This document shows positions 1-6,250 of a DNA stretch of 10,230 nucleotides, piece by piece. Numbering within the stretch: the first letter of the stretch is position 1; each line of letters begins with the position of its first letter. Below the pieces are notes generated by a model. That model worked only from the letters and a program-made list of their open reading frames with translations, made no database searches and had not been told where the DNA came from. The stretch covers positions 1 through 10,230 of the forward strand of contig JAJYGO010000081.1 in NCBI GenBank assembly GCA_021785115.1, given 5' to 3'. This stretch comes from Chloroflexota bacterium (GTDB lineage: Bacteria > Chloroflexota > Limnocylindria > Limnocylindrales > CSP1-4). The translations under genes and the position numbers were made by a program.

Positions 1-99
1 GAGCGCGCACCGGGGGCGCTGCCGTACGAGTGGCTGCCCGTCGTGGGCTTCGGGCTGTTCGTCGTCGCCTGCCACGTCGCCGTTGGCACGTTGAGCTGA
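1..99 (+). CDS. C-terminal end of an unidentified membrane protein (partial)
   Basis: Frame 1 is open from the first base and ends at a TGA at 97-99, giving 32 residues whose start lies outside the window. The last part (WLPVVGFGLFVVACHVAVG) is hydrophobic and could be a final membrane segment ending a few residues before the C-terminus. No family can be named from so short a tail. The reading is supported only by the open frame, the hydrophobic pattern and the non-coding look of the sequence that follows. Confidence 0.4.
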   Translation, partial: ERAPGALPYEWLPVVGFGLFVVACHVAVGTLS

Positions 100-113
100 C
101 GCCGCGCGCGGCG
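100..113. terminator. GC palindrome just after the first stop codon
   Basis: A perfect 14-base self-complementary sequence, CGCCGCGCGCGGCG, begins right after the stop of the upstream partial gene. It could contribute to a hairpin that ends that transcript. It has no loop of its own and no following T-run, and in DNA this rich in G+C such palindromes arise easily, so the call is weak. Confidence 0.2.
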
Positions 114-132
114 CCACGGCGGGACGCGTCTT

Positions 133-169
133 CTCACAACTGACTCATCCTGCTCTCAGGCTCGGCCCA
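133..169 (+). promoter_or_regulatory. 11-bp-phased CTCA half-sites upstream of the response regulator
   Basis: CTCA occurs at 133-136, 144-147 and 155-158, exactly 11 bp apart. A one-mismatch unit (CCCA) follows in phase at 166. One-turn direct repeats are the usual target layout of OmpR/PhoB-family regulators, so this is a candidate autoregulatory operator for the gene starting at 303. A TAGGAT at 227-232 might serve as a -10 element, but no convincing -35 is visible. Confidence 0.5.
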
Positions 170-302
170 CACGCTCCAGCCTGCACGGCCCGAAATAGGG
201 CTCACGGCTCGACGAGACGAGCGACGTAGGATACGGGGCACGGGTCGGTGCCGTGCCGCCGACGAGGCCCGGCGCGAGTTCTCGCAGGAGGTTGCCGCCA
301 CC

Positions 303-983
303 ATGGCTGACCCCGTCCGCATCCTCGTCGTCGACGACGACCCCAAGATCCGCACCGTCGTCCGCCGCGGGCTGGCGTACGAGGGGTACCGGGTGGTCGA
401 GGCCGCGTCGGGCGAGGAGGGCCTCGAGAAGGCGCGAGAGCACCTGCCCCAGCTCGTCGTCCTCGACGTCATGATGCCGGGTCTCGATGGCCTCGAGGTC
501 ACGCGCCGACTGCGTGCCGCGGGCGACGAGGTCGCGATCCTGATGCTGACGGCCCGGGACGAGGTCGCGGACCGCGTCGCGGGGCTGGAGACCGGCGCGG
601 ACGACTACCTGGTCAAGCCGTTCAGCTTCGAGGAGCTGCTCGCCCGGGTGCACGCGCTGCTGCGCCGCCGGACCGCGCCAGCTGGCGAGGTGCTCCGCTT
701 CGCCGACCTCGAGCTCGACGTGGACGCCCGGGAGGGCCGTCGGGGCGACCGCCCGATCGAACTCACGACGACCGAGTACAACCTGCTGCTGCTGTTCATG
801 CGCCACCCGCGCAAGGTCCTCACCCGGGAGGTGATCATGGACCACGTGTGGGCCTACGACTTCGAGGGCGAGTCCAACATCCTCGAGGTCTACGTCCGGT
901 ACCTGCGCGGGAAGCTCGAGGCCGCCGGAGAGTCGAGGCTGATCCACACCGTCCGCGGCGCGGGCTACGTGCTCAAGGAGTGA
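303..983 (+). CDS. OmpR/PhoB-family response regulator (MprA/PrrA-like)
   Basis: A 226-residue DNA-binding response regulator. The receiver domain covers about residues 5-118. It has the acidic cluster D11-D13 after ILVV, the phosphoacceptor D55 in VLDVMMPG, the LTA switch region, and the conserved lysine K105 in YLVKPFS. The winged-helix effector domain covers about 130-224 and ends in the typical [10 protein letters not shown]. The length is normal for the family. The ATG at 303 is chosen because AGGAGG at 286-291 lies 11 bases upstream and the receiver begins at once. The stop overlaps the GTG start of the following kinase by 4 bases, so the two form a coupled pair. Three CTCA repeats at 11-bp pitch upstream suggest autoregulation. 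The family is certain; the stimulus is not visible. Confidence 0.97.
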   Translation: MADPVRILVVDDDPKIRTVVRRGLAYEGYRVVEAASGEEGLEKAREHLPQLVVLDVMMPGLDGLEVTRRLRAAGDEVAILMLTARDEVADRVAGLETGADDYLVKPFSFEELLARVHALLRRRTAPAGEVLRFADLELDVDAREGRRGDRPIELTTTEYNLLLLFMRHPRKVLTREVIMDHVWAYDFEGESNILEVYVRYLRGKLEAAGESRLIHTVRGAGYVLKE

Positions 984-2392
984 GAACGCGTCGGCCGCGG
1001 CCCTCGTTCCGGGTCCGCCTGGCGCTCATCTACAACGGGCTGCTGGCCGTGGCGCTGCTGGCGTTCGGCGGTGGTACCTTCGTCCTGCTCCGCGGCCAGC
1101 TCGTCGGGGCGTTCGACTCGGCCCTCCTCGCGAACGCCGAGCATGCTGCGGGCGCGTTCGCCCAGGACGTGGACGCCGCGGGCCGGCTCCGTCCGAGCGG
1201 ACGCCTGGTGGACCAGCTGGCGTCGACCGGCGGCCGTGTGGTCGTCTACGACCCCAGCCACGCGGTCATCGCCGACTCGGCGCCCGCCGGCGCCGCCCCG
1301 CCGCCCATCGACGCCGCCGACTTCGCGGCCGCGGACGCCCACGCGTACTTAGTACGGCCGTTCGTGACCGCGACGGGCGACTCCCGCCGCTACACGGTCC
1401 ACACGATCACCAACCAGACGTGGGGCGTCGTCGGCTACGTCGCGTGGGCCAACTCGACGCTGCCCCTCGACGACCTCCTCCGCACGGTGGCGGCCGCGCT
1501 CGTCGCGGGCGGCGCCCTCGTGTCCGGCGCGGCCGTGGTCGGCGGCTTCCTCCTGGCCCGCCGCGCCCTGGCGCCGGTTGTCGAGGTGACCGAGACCGCC
1601 CGGGCCATCGCGCTCTCCGGCGACTTCGCGGCGCGCGTCGACGTCGGCCGGCCGGGCGACGAGATCGGCGACCTCGCCGTGGCGTTCAACGAGATGCTCG
1701 AGGCGCTGGAGCAGAACCACCAGACGCTCCAGCGGTTCCTCGCCGACGCGTCGCACCAGCTCCGGACGCCCCTGACGACGGTCCGGGCGAACCTGGACCT
1801 CGCCGCACGCCCCGACCTGCCCCCGGCCGAGCGCGAGGCCATCCTCACCGACGCCCGCGACGAGGCCGAGCGGATGGGCCGCCTCGTCGGCGACCTGCTG
1901 TCGCTGGCCCGCGCCGAGTCCGGGGCGCGCCTGGAGTTCGAGCCGGTCGAGCTCGACGCGCTCCTGGTCGAGTCCGTCCGCCGGGGGCGGCAGGCCGCGC
2001 CGCACGTGCGCATGACCGTCGCCGCCGTCGAGCCCGTGACCGTCGAGGGAGACGCATACCGCCTCCGGGAGCTGTTCGGCATCGTGCTCGACAACGCAGC
2101 GCGCTACACGCCTCCGGGCGGCACGGTGACCGTGCGTCTGAAGTCCCTCGGCGCCAGCGCGGTGGTGACCGTCGACGACACCGGCATCGGGATCGACGCG
2201 GAGGACGTGGAGCGCGTGTTCGAGCGCCTCTACCGAGGGCGCCGCGCCCGGGGGTTCCGGCCATCGGGGACGGGCCTCGGCCTCGCGATCGCGCGCTGGA
2301 TCGCCGACGCCCACGGCGCCACGATGTCGCTCGCCCCCTTGCCCGGGGCGGGCACCCGCGTCGAGATCTCGATCCCGGCACGCCCGCGCTGA
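980..2392 (+). CDS. Membrane sensor histidine kinase, partner of the upstream regulator
   Basis: A 470-residue HAMP histidine kinase. A first membrane segment lies at about residues 14-36, an extracytoplasmic sensor region at 37-167, and a second membrane segment at about 169-193, followed by HAMP to about 245. HisKA carries the phosphoacceptor H259 in ASHQLRTP. The ATPase domain has N372 in [11 protein letters not shown], the DTGIG box at 400-404 and GTGLG at 430-434, so all catalytic boxes are intact. The start is taken as GTG at 980, overlapping the regulator's stop (GTGA) and directly preceding a basic stretch before the first membrane segment. AAGGAG at 975-980 touches the start codon, too close for normal use, so initiation probably depends on coupling. 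The sensor region shows no Met, His or Cys cluster, so nothing points to metal sensing here. Confidence 0.95.
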   Translation: MRTRRPRPSFRVRLALIYNGLLAVALLAFGGGTFVLLRGQLVGAFDSALLANAEHAAGAFAQDVDAAGRLRPSGRLVDQLASTGGRVVVYDPSHAVIADSAPAGAAPPPIDAADFAAADAHAYLVRPFVTATGDSRRYTVHTITNQTWGVVGYVAWANSTLPLDDLLRTVAAALVAGGALVSGAAVVGGFLLARRALAPVVEVTETARAIALSGDFAARVDVGRPGDEIGDLAVAFNEMLEALEQNHQTLQRFLADASHQLRTPLTTVRANLDLAARPDLPPAEREAILTDARDEAERMGRLVGDLLSLARAESGARLEFEPVELDALLVESVRRGRQAAPHVRMTVAAVEPVTVEGDAYRLRELFGIVLDNAARYTPPGGTVTVRLKSLGASAVVTVDDTGIGIDAEDVERVFERLYRGRRARGFRPSGTGLGLAIARWIADAHGATMSLAPLPGAGTRVEISIPARPR

Positions 2393-2418
2393 GGGAGCCG
2401 CGGGCGATCGTCGGCGAT

Positions 2419-2473
2419 CGGTCGCACCGACCGCGCCGCACCTCGCGCTGGGCCCGCGGGCGAGGCGTCGCCC
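2419..2473. terminator. Hairpins between convergent genes
   Basis: Two perfect short inverted repeats lie between the kinase stop at 2392 and the convergent gene ending at 2489. The first is CGGTCG (2419-2424) with CGACCG (2428-2433); the second is GGGCGA (2458-2463) with TCGCCC (2468-2473) around a 4-base loop. A possible outer CTGG/CCAG pairing extends the second. There is no T-run. The position between converging genes suggests a shared bidirectional terminator. Confidence 0.35.
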
Positions 2474-2488
2474 CAGGAGGCCCCGGCG

Positions 2489-2761
2489 TCAGATGCACCA
2501 CTCGCTGTAGGGCGTCGTCGCCGGATCGGGCTCGGGCTCATGCGACGCTTCGCCACTGCAGCAGGAAGGAAGGATGGCCTCGGGCGCGTGGTCGGCATCG
2601 AGGACGAACCGCGAGTAGCACTCGCCGCACCGGAAGCGCAGCGTGCGGCCGTGGAATAGCGCAGTCACGCCGGATCCGGCCGGCACGAGCGTGCCGCAGG
2701 TGGCGCAGGGGGCCGCGGGTTGCTGGCCCGAGTCGATCACCGCCAGTTCGGTGAGCCGCAT
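2489..2761 (-). CDS. Small Cys-rich zinc-ribbon/TRASH-like protein
   Basis: A 90-residue soluble protein with CATC (C19, C22) and CGEC (C45, C48) knuckles about 22 residues apart, then C67-C68 and C89 near the C-terminus. The stretch between the knuckles (GVTALFHGRTLRFRC) and the aromatic residue after the second pair recall TRASH/YHS-type metal-binding modules, often found beside heavy-metal genes. The extra CC and terminal Cys could form a further thiolate site. The ATG at 2761 is preceded on its own strand by GGAG about seven bases upstream. It is divergent from the five-gene block at 3057, and an array of CTCA half-sites on its strand lies about 90 bp upstream. It may be a metal sensor, chaperone or scavenger; the exact function cannot be told. 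The gene is well supported, the family name less so. Confidence 0.75.
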   Translation of the reverse strand: MRLTELAVIDSGQQPAAPCATCGTLVPAGSGVTALFHGRTLRFRCGECYSRFVLDADHAPEAILPSCCSGEASHEPEPDPATTPYSEWCI

Positions 2762-2850
2762 ATTGGGACTCCAACTTCGCTGTACCGGTCGGACGGTGCT
2801 CGGGAATACTCCTCTCGAGCTCGTCCCGGGCGGACAGCGTCGCTCGCCAG

Positions 2851-2883
2851 CCTGAGCGCACGATGAGGCCGCCCTGAGCGATG
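2851..2883 (-). promoter_or_regulatory. 11-bp-phased CTCA half-sites facing the Cys-rich gene
   Basis: On the plus strand CCTGAG (2851), GATGAG (2862) and CCTGAG (2873) share TGAG at exact 11-bp steps. On the minus strand these read CTCAGG, CTCATC and CTCAGG. CTCATC and CTCAGG also occur as neighbouring 11-bp-spaced units at 144 and 155. The array points toward the minus-strand gene whose ATG is at 2761. Confidence 0.5.
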
Positions 2884-2948
2884 CATTTCCTGCCGCCGCA
2901 CGGTCCCGACGTCGTCCCCAGATCGGTGCCCGGTGTCCGAGGCGATTC

Positions 2949-2992
2949 CTAAGCGCCTGCTAAGACGGCCCTCATCCCCAACTCAGCGGCGA
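2949..2992 (+). promoter_or_regulatory. Four-unit 11-bp-phased operator upstream of the five-gene block
   Basis: CTAAG at 2949, CTAAG at 2960, CTCAT at 2971 and CTCAG at 2982 follow each other at exactly 11 bp, ending about 70 bp before the ATG at 3057. This is the longest such series in the window and the best candidate operator for an OmpR/PhoB-family activator of the block. The rest of the 295-bp divergent gap (2762-3056) shows no gene and no clear sigma-70 promoter. Confidence 0.55.
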
Positions 2993-3056
2993 GGTGTGGA
3001 GTCTGCGTGGCCCCGCTTGGGCCGCCGATGTAGGAGAGGAGAACGGAGGGTTCGCG

Positions 3057-3314
3057 ATGCGCCGAGCTCTCTTGATCCTGGCTGCGTTCATCGCCCTTGC
3101 GTTCCCTCTAGCCGGTGAGGCCTTGACGCCACTCGAGGTGACTGGGGCGGGGGGTGCGTCGCCCACTGGCGACGAGGCAGCGCCGGGCCAGACTGCCCCC
3201 GCACGGGAGGACATCCCGATCGCGCTTGTCGGCGGGAGCATCCTCATGGCGGCGGCATACGTGGCATGGAAGGGCGAGCACCTCGATCGCGCAGCGCCGG
3301 GGCCCCGCTGGTGA
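3057..3314 (+). CDS. Small exported single-span membrane protein, unknown function
   Basis: An 85-residue protein. Residues 1-23 form a signal-like segment (MRRALLILAAFIALAFPLAG). A Gly/Ala/Pro-rich acidic linker spans about 24-53, a hydrophobic segment about 54-70 (IPIALVGGSILMAAAYVAW), and the tail is short and charged. This predicts an exported N-terminal part anchored by one C-terminal span. The ATG at 3057 is chosen because GGAGGG at 3045-3050 gives ideal spacing and a signal peptide follows; an upstream in-frame ATG at 2994 lies inside the leader. The stop overlaps the next gene's GTG. I do not recognise the family. As first gene of a block with cupredoxin and CcdA-like proteins, it may be an accessory membrane factor. 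Confidence 0.7.
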   Translation: MRRALLILAAFIALAFPLAGEALTPLEVTGAGGASPTGDEAAPGQTAPAREDIPIALVGGSILMAAAYVAWKGEHLDRAAPGPRW

Positions 3315-4414
3315 GGGCGCGACTCGCCCCTGGCCTGCCAGCTCGAGGCCTGGCCGCGGAAGGGCCCGGCCGGCTGCTCGTCCCGGCTGCCATCGCGGTT
3401 GTCCTCGTCGCCACCCTCTACATGCCGATGCACCCCAACGCTTGGCCGGTGCAGGTGGCCCTGACGACCGCTGCTGGCACCTACCTGGTCGGCATGGCCG
3501 TCCTCCTCCCGCGCGCGGCGCGTCTCGTCATGCTCGATGGGCGGAGAGCCGCCGCGCCACGCCGACGCTCGAGCTCCACCGTGCTGCATGCCTCGCCGGC
3601 AAGACGCCTCGCCGCGTTCTCCGCCGGCGCACTTCTGTCAAGCGCGCTCGCGATTGCGGCAGGGGTCGCGACCGCGGGTGCAATCCCCGGAACCGACCAG
3701 CACGCCATCGGCATGCTCGCCGGGGTCGCGAACCTCGGGCTACTCCTGGCCCTCGTCGTCCCGATTCCAGGACTCCCTGGCTGGGGGGCCGCCCAGGCGG
3801 TCGCAGACCTCCGTTGCGCAGACCCCGACCACCGGGTGGCCCACGCGGCGCGGATGGCCAGGACGGCCGCTGCCCTGCTCGCTGCGCTGCTCGCGGTAGG
3901 CGCAGTCCTCCTGCGCAACCCCGTGATCGCCGCTCTCGGCGGCCTTCCGGCCGTGGCCGTCTGGGTCGCGGCGGGGTCCCGCAAGGACCTCGACACGACG
4001 AGCCGATTCCTCAGAAGCCATTCGGCTTCGGACCTCGCGCATCCCGTCACGTCGGTATGCCGTGCCGACGACAGGATCGCGGATCTGGCGCCGGGCACGC
4101 GCGACTGCGTCTCGCTCGTGCTCGATGGCAGTGGCGCGTTCGTCGGCGTCGTCGGGCCGCGCCAGTTCCGCGTGGCGCTGGCCCGCCCCGCCGCGCGATG
4201 CGGCGACGTGATGGTGCCCGCCGCCTCGCTCCGCGTCGCGCGGGAGGACGCCCCTGCCGCGGACATCGCCGGCGATCTGGCGACGGTCGGCGTCCTGCTC
4301 GTGCGCGGCGGCCGCTACGGGGCGGTCGACGCCGATGATGCGGCCGCCCAGATGCGGGCGTGGGCCGCCTCCGACGCCCAGGACATGCGTGCGACCCACG
4401 GGTGGCGCCCGTGA
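3311..4414 (+). CDS. S2P/M50-like membrane protein with CBS domains, catalytic residues lost (pseudoprotease)
   Basis: A 367-residue protein with about six hydrophobic segments (about 22-40, 47-66, 100-124, 133-153, 185-201, 204-222) and a C-terminal CBS-like pair from about 241 to 355. The layout follows intramembrane site-2 proteases with C-terminal CBS domains (Rip3 type). LLPRAARLVMLDGRR (65-79) sits where the family has the HELGH zinc motif, SPARRLAAFSAGALLSSAL matches the segment after it, and ANLGLLLALVVPIPGLPGWG (140-159) matches the NLLPxxPLDGG motif. The zinc motif is PRAAR (67-71) and the catalytic Asp position is W158, so proteolysis is not expected. The GTG at 3311 overlaps the previous stop by 4 bases. 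The frame is intact, which argues for a retained non-proteolytic role, perhaps ligand sensing through CBS. This family assignment rests on by-eye alignment. Confidence 0.7.
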   Translation: MRARLAPGLPARGLAAEGPGRLLVPAAIAVVLVATLYMPMHPNAWPVQVALTTAAGTYLVGMAVLLPRAARLVMLDGRRAAAPRRRSSSTVLHASPARRLAAFSAGALLSSALAIAAGVATAGAIPGTDQHAIGMLAGVANLGLLLALVVPIPGLPGWGAAQAVADLRCADPDHRVAHAARMARTAAALLAALLAVGAVLLRNPVIAALGGLPAVAVWVAAGSRKDLDTTSRFLRSHSASDLAHPVTSVCRADDRIADLAPGTRDCVSLVLDGSGAFVGVVGPRQFRVALARPAARCGDVMVPAASLRVAREDAPAADIAGDLATVGVLLVRGGRYGAVDADDAAAQMRAWAASDAQDMRATHGWRP

Positions 4415-4794
4415 GCCGTCTCGGCTCGGCGTCGGGACGTGGCCGGCGCCCCCAGACGGCGGCATCCGTCACGGAGCGCGCAGAGGCACTCGCCCGCGCC
4501 AACCGCGCCGCGGGTCAGGCCGCCGCCGTCGCCGAGATGATTCGGAGCGGCCAGCCGCACTGCGCCGTCGTCCAGCAGCTGCTCGCGACGCAGGGATCAC
4601 TCGACGCCCTCCTCCTGCGGCTGGTCCAGCAGGAGGTCGATCGGCAGGCGGTTGCGTCGGAGGACGCCCGCCCGGACGTGCGGCTGCTGCTCCGGCCGAT
4701 CCTCCGCCGCGGGCGCAGCCCGGGCCGGGCCCCCCTCGACCCCATCGCGTCCCCGCACCAACCCACAGAACACCCAGAGGAAGCCCGCCCATGA
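4411..4794 (+). CDS. CsoR/DUF156-like protein, metal site incomplete
   Basis: A 127-residue protein whose residues about 22-80 resemble the all-helical CsoR/RcnR/FrmR repressors. It has GQ at 35-36 (family RLKRxxGQ), EMIRSG, C51 near the N-terminus of the next helix, QQLLA, and L64-D65 where the family has the alanine/leucine-rich third helix. CsoR binds Cu(I) with a Cys plus a downstream His and Cys. C51 is present, with H50 beside it, but the downstream positions hold E75 and about Q79. A basic Arg/Pro-rich tail (about 86-127) is unusual. The GTG at 4411 overlaps the previous stop, and the stop overlaps the cupredoxin ATG, so expression is coupled. It may be a divergent thiol or metal sensor, or may no longer sense copper. 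Similarity is clear in pattern but weak in identity. Confidence 0.6.
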   Translation: MSRLGSASGRGRRPQTAASVTERAEALARANRAAGQAAAVAEMIRSGQPHCAVVQQLLATQGSLDALLLRLVQQEVDRQAVASEDARPDVRLLLRPILRRGRSPGRAPLDPIASPHQPTEHPEEARP

Positions 4795-5276
4795 ACAAGC
4801 ACTCGCCATCGAACCGCGGCGCCGCCTCCCGGCCCGGGCAGCCCAAGCCCCGCCCGGCTGCGAGGGGGCGGCGGCTGCGGTCGCTCGGCTTCGGCATACT
4901 CGCTGCTGCGATCGCCCTCGCCGCGCTCGGTCTGGTCGCGGCCCGCCTCCTGCCGTCGAGCCCCATCTCCGCGGATGCCATCCAGGTCAAGGCAAGCATG
5001 GGCGGATTCTCGCCGGACTCGTTCAGCGTCAAGGCGGGCTCGACCGTCAGCATCGAGCTGACATCCCTGGACACCCAGTTCCACAGCGACGGCGGCGGCT
5101 GGCACGAGATGGCGATCGACCAGCTGGGCATCGACTGGAAGGTGGGACCGGAGAGCAGCAAGGTCTTCGAGTTCACCGCGCCGGCAACACCGGGGACGTA
5201 CACCTGGTACTGCGGCATCTGCTGCGGCGGCCGAGCCAACCCGACGATGCAGGGCACGCTGACGGTGACCGCATGA
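4791..5276 (+). CDS. Membrane-anchored cupredoxin with CuA-like Cys cluster
   Basis: A 161-residue protein. A basic N-terminus is followed by one membrane segment (about 32-56, GFGILAAAIALAALGLVAA), then a cupredoxin fold to the C-terminus (FSPDSFSVKAGSTVSIELTS, later TAPATPGTYTWYC and MQGTLTV). Candidate ligands are H105 in GWHEMAID, then C141, C144 and C145 in YCGICCGG, and M153. C141 and C145 have the CxxxC spacing of the CuA site of cytochrome oxidase subunit II, but the His expected soon after the second Cys is absent. H98 is a further candidate. The ATG at 4791 overlaps the previous stop (ATGA), with AGAGG at 4776-4780 upstream. It probably faces the cell exterior and binds copper for storage, transfer or electron transport. 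The neighbouring CcdA-like gene could keep its cysteines reduced. Confidence 0.85.
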   Translation: MNKHSPSNRGAASRPGQPKPRPAARGRRLRSLGFGILAAAIALAALGLVAARLLPSSPISADAIQVKASMGGFSPDSFSVKAGSTVSIELTSLDTQFHSDGGGWHEMAIDQLGIDWKVGPESSKVFEFTAPATPGTYTWYCGICCGGRANPTMQGTLTVTA

Positions 5277-6121
5277 CGGGCGCTCTCGCGATGCCGAGGC
5301 GCACCACCGCGATCGCTGCGGTGGGGGCGGTCCTCGGCGTGGCCGCCGCTGCCGTCGCCTTCGCCCAGCCGCATGCCCCGGCAGGAGCCCATGGGGCGCT
5401 CGAGCCGCTCACCGTCCCGATCATCCTCGGCGCCGGGTTCCTCGACGGGTTCAACCCCTGCGCCTTCGGCGTGCTCATCCTGTTCGCCACCTTCGCCCTC
5501 GGCTTGGCGGCGAGGGAATCGGTGGCCACGGGGGGGCCCGCCGCCGCAGCGGCCTCGCGGCGCGTGCTCGGCCTGGGGTCGCTCTTCGTGGCAGGGGTCC
5601 TCGCGACGTACTTCCTCCTCGGCCTCGGCCTCCTGACGGCGATCGCCTCGGCCACCGACTTCGGCTCCAACCATCTGCCGAGTCGCGTGGCGGCCCTGGT
5701 CGCCATCGCGTTCGGCATCTGGATGCTCCGCGACGCGCTCCTGCCGGATGCGCCGCTGCAGCTCGCCGCACCGGGTGCCCTGCACGGGCGGATGCGCGCA
5801 TGGGCCCGTACCAGCTCGCCGTTCGCCCTGCTCGGCGGCGGGGTGCTGATCGGGTTGTGCACGGTGCCGTGCAGCGGCGCCGTGTACCTCGGCGTCGTGG
5901 CCCTGCTGGGCGCAGGCGGCAGCGTGGCGGCCGGGCTTGGGGGACTGGCCCTCTACAACCTGGCGTACATCACGCCGCTGGTCCTGCTCCTCGTGCTCGC
6001 GAGCCGACCCGGCGTCATCAGGACGCTCAACCGGTGGCACCTCAAGCACGCCAGCGGGACCAAGCTGCTGATGGCGCTCGTGGTGTTGGTGATGGGGTTC
6101 GCGATCCTGCTCACGGTCTGA
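5273..6121 (+). CDS. ccdA: CcdA/DsbD-type thiol-reductant transporter
   Basis: A 282-residue integral membrane protein of the CcdA/DsbD transmembrane family, which moves reducing equivalents from cytoplasmic thioredoxin to outside thiol proteins. A signal-like first segment (about 11-31) ends near AFAQP. About six spans follow from 47 to 281. The conserved first-span motif FLDGFNPCAFGVLILF carries C63, and the fourth-span motif GLCTVPCSGAVYL carries C196 and C200. C63 and C200 are the likely redox pair; C196 is extra. The ATG at 5273 overlaps the cupredoxin stop by 4 bases (ATGA). Being last in the block, right behind a cupredoxin with three clustered cysteines, suggests that it reduces that protein for copper loading. 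The family is clear; the partner is inferred. Confidence 0.88.
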   Translation: MTGALAMPRRTTAIAAVGAVLGVAAAAVAFAQPHAPAGAHGALEPLTVPIILGAGFLDGFNPCAFGVLILFATFALGLAARESVATGGPAAAAASRRVLGLGSLFVAGVLATYFLLGLGLLTAIASATDFGSNHLPSRVAALVAIAFGIWMLRDALLPDAPLQLAAPGALHGRMRAWARTSSPFALLGGGVLIGLCTVPCSGAVYLGVVALLGAGGSVAAGLGGLALYNLAYITPLVLLLVLASRPGVIRTLNRWHLKHASGTKLLMALVVLVMGFAILLTV

Positions 6122-6129
6122 CCATCCGC

Positions 6130-6164
6130 GGCGATCGCCCGCCTGCGGCCGTCGGTGGGGGCCG
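6130..6164. terminator. Inverted repeats in the convergent gap after the CcdA-like gene
   Basis: The 129-bp gap between the converging genes ending at 6121 and 6251 holds the palindrome GGCGATCGCC (6130-6139), a weak stem CGGCC/GGCCG (6146-6150 with 6160-6164), and a palindrome TCAGGCCTGA (6220-6229). Any could help end transcription from either side. None is followed by a T-run, so support is mainly positional. Confidence 0.25.
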
Positions 6165-6250
6165 TGTCAGACCAGTGAGAGGCGGGTCGCCGGCACAGCG
6201 CGACACCAGGGCGTTGGGCTCAGGCCTGATGGTCGCCGCGATGGCTGCCG

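Noticed and set aside
848..979. Upstream extension of the first histidine kinase to an ATG at 848
   Set aside because: It would overlap the regulator's coding sequence by over 130 bases and gives an Arg-rich nonsense-like N-terminus; GTG at 980 fits the overlap pattern seen elsewhere.
1349..2314. Long open frame on the minus strand opposite the histidine kinase
   Set aside because: Mirror frame of a high-GC gene; Arg/Gly/Asp-rich composition with no domain, and the plus-strand kinase is fully conserved.
2933..3118. 61-codon plus-strand frame in the divergent promoter region
   Set aside because: Covers the 11-bp operator array and overlaps the better supported gene at 3057; composition is that of a shadow frame.
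4469..6049. 526-codon minus-strand open frame opposite the CsoR-like, cupredoxin and CcdA-like genes
   Set aside because: Low-complexity Arg/Gly/Ala/Pro/Glu composition and complete overlap with three well-supported plus-strand genes.
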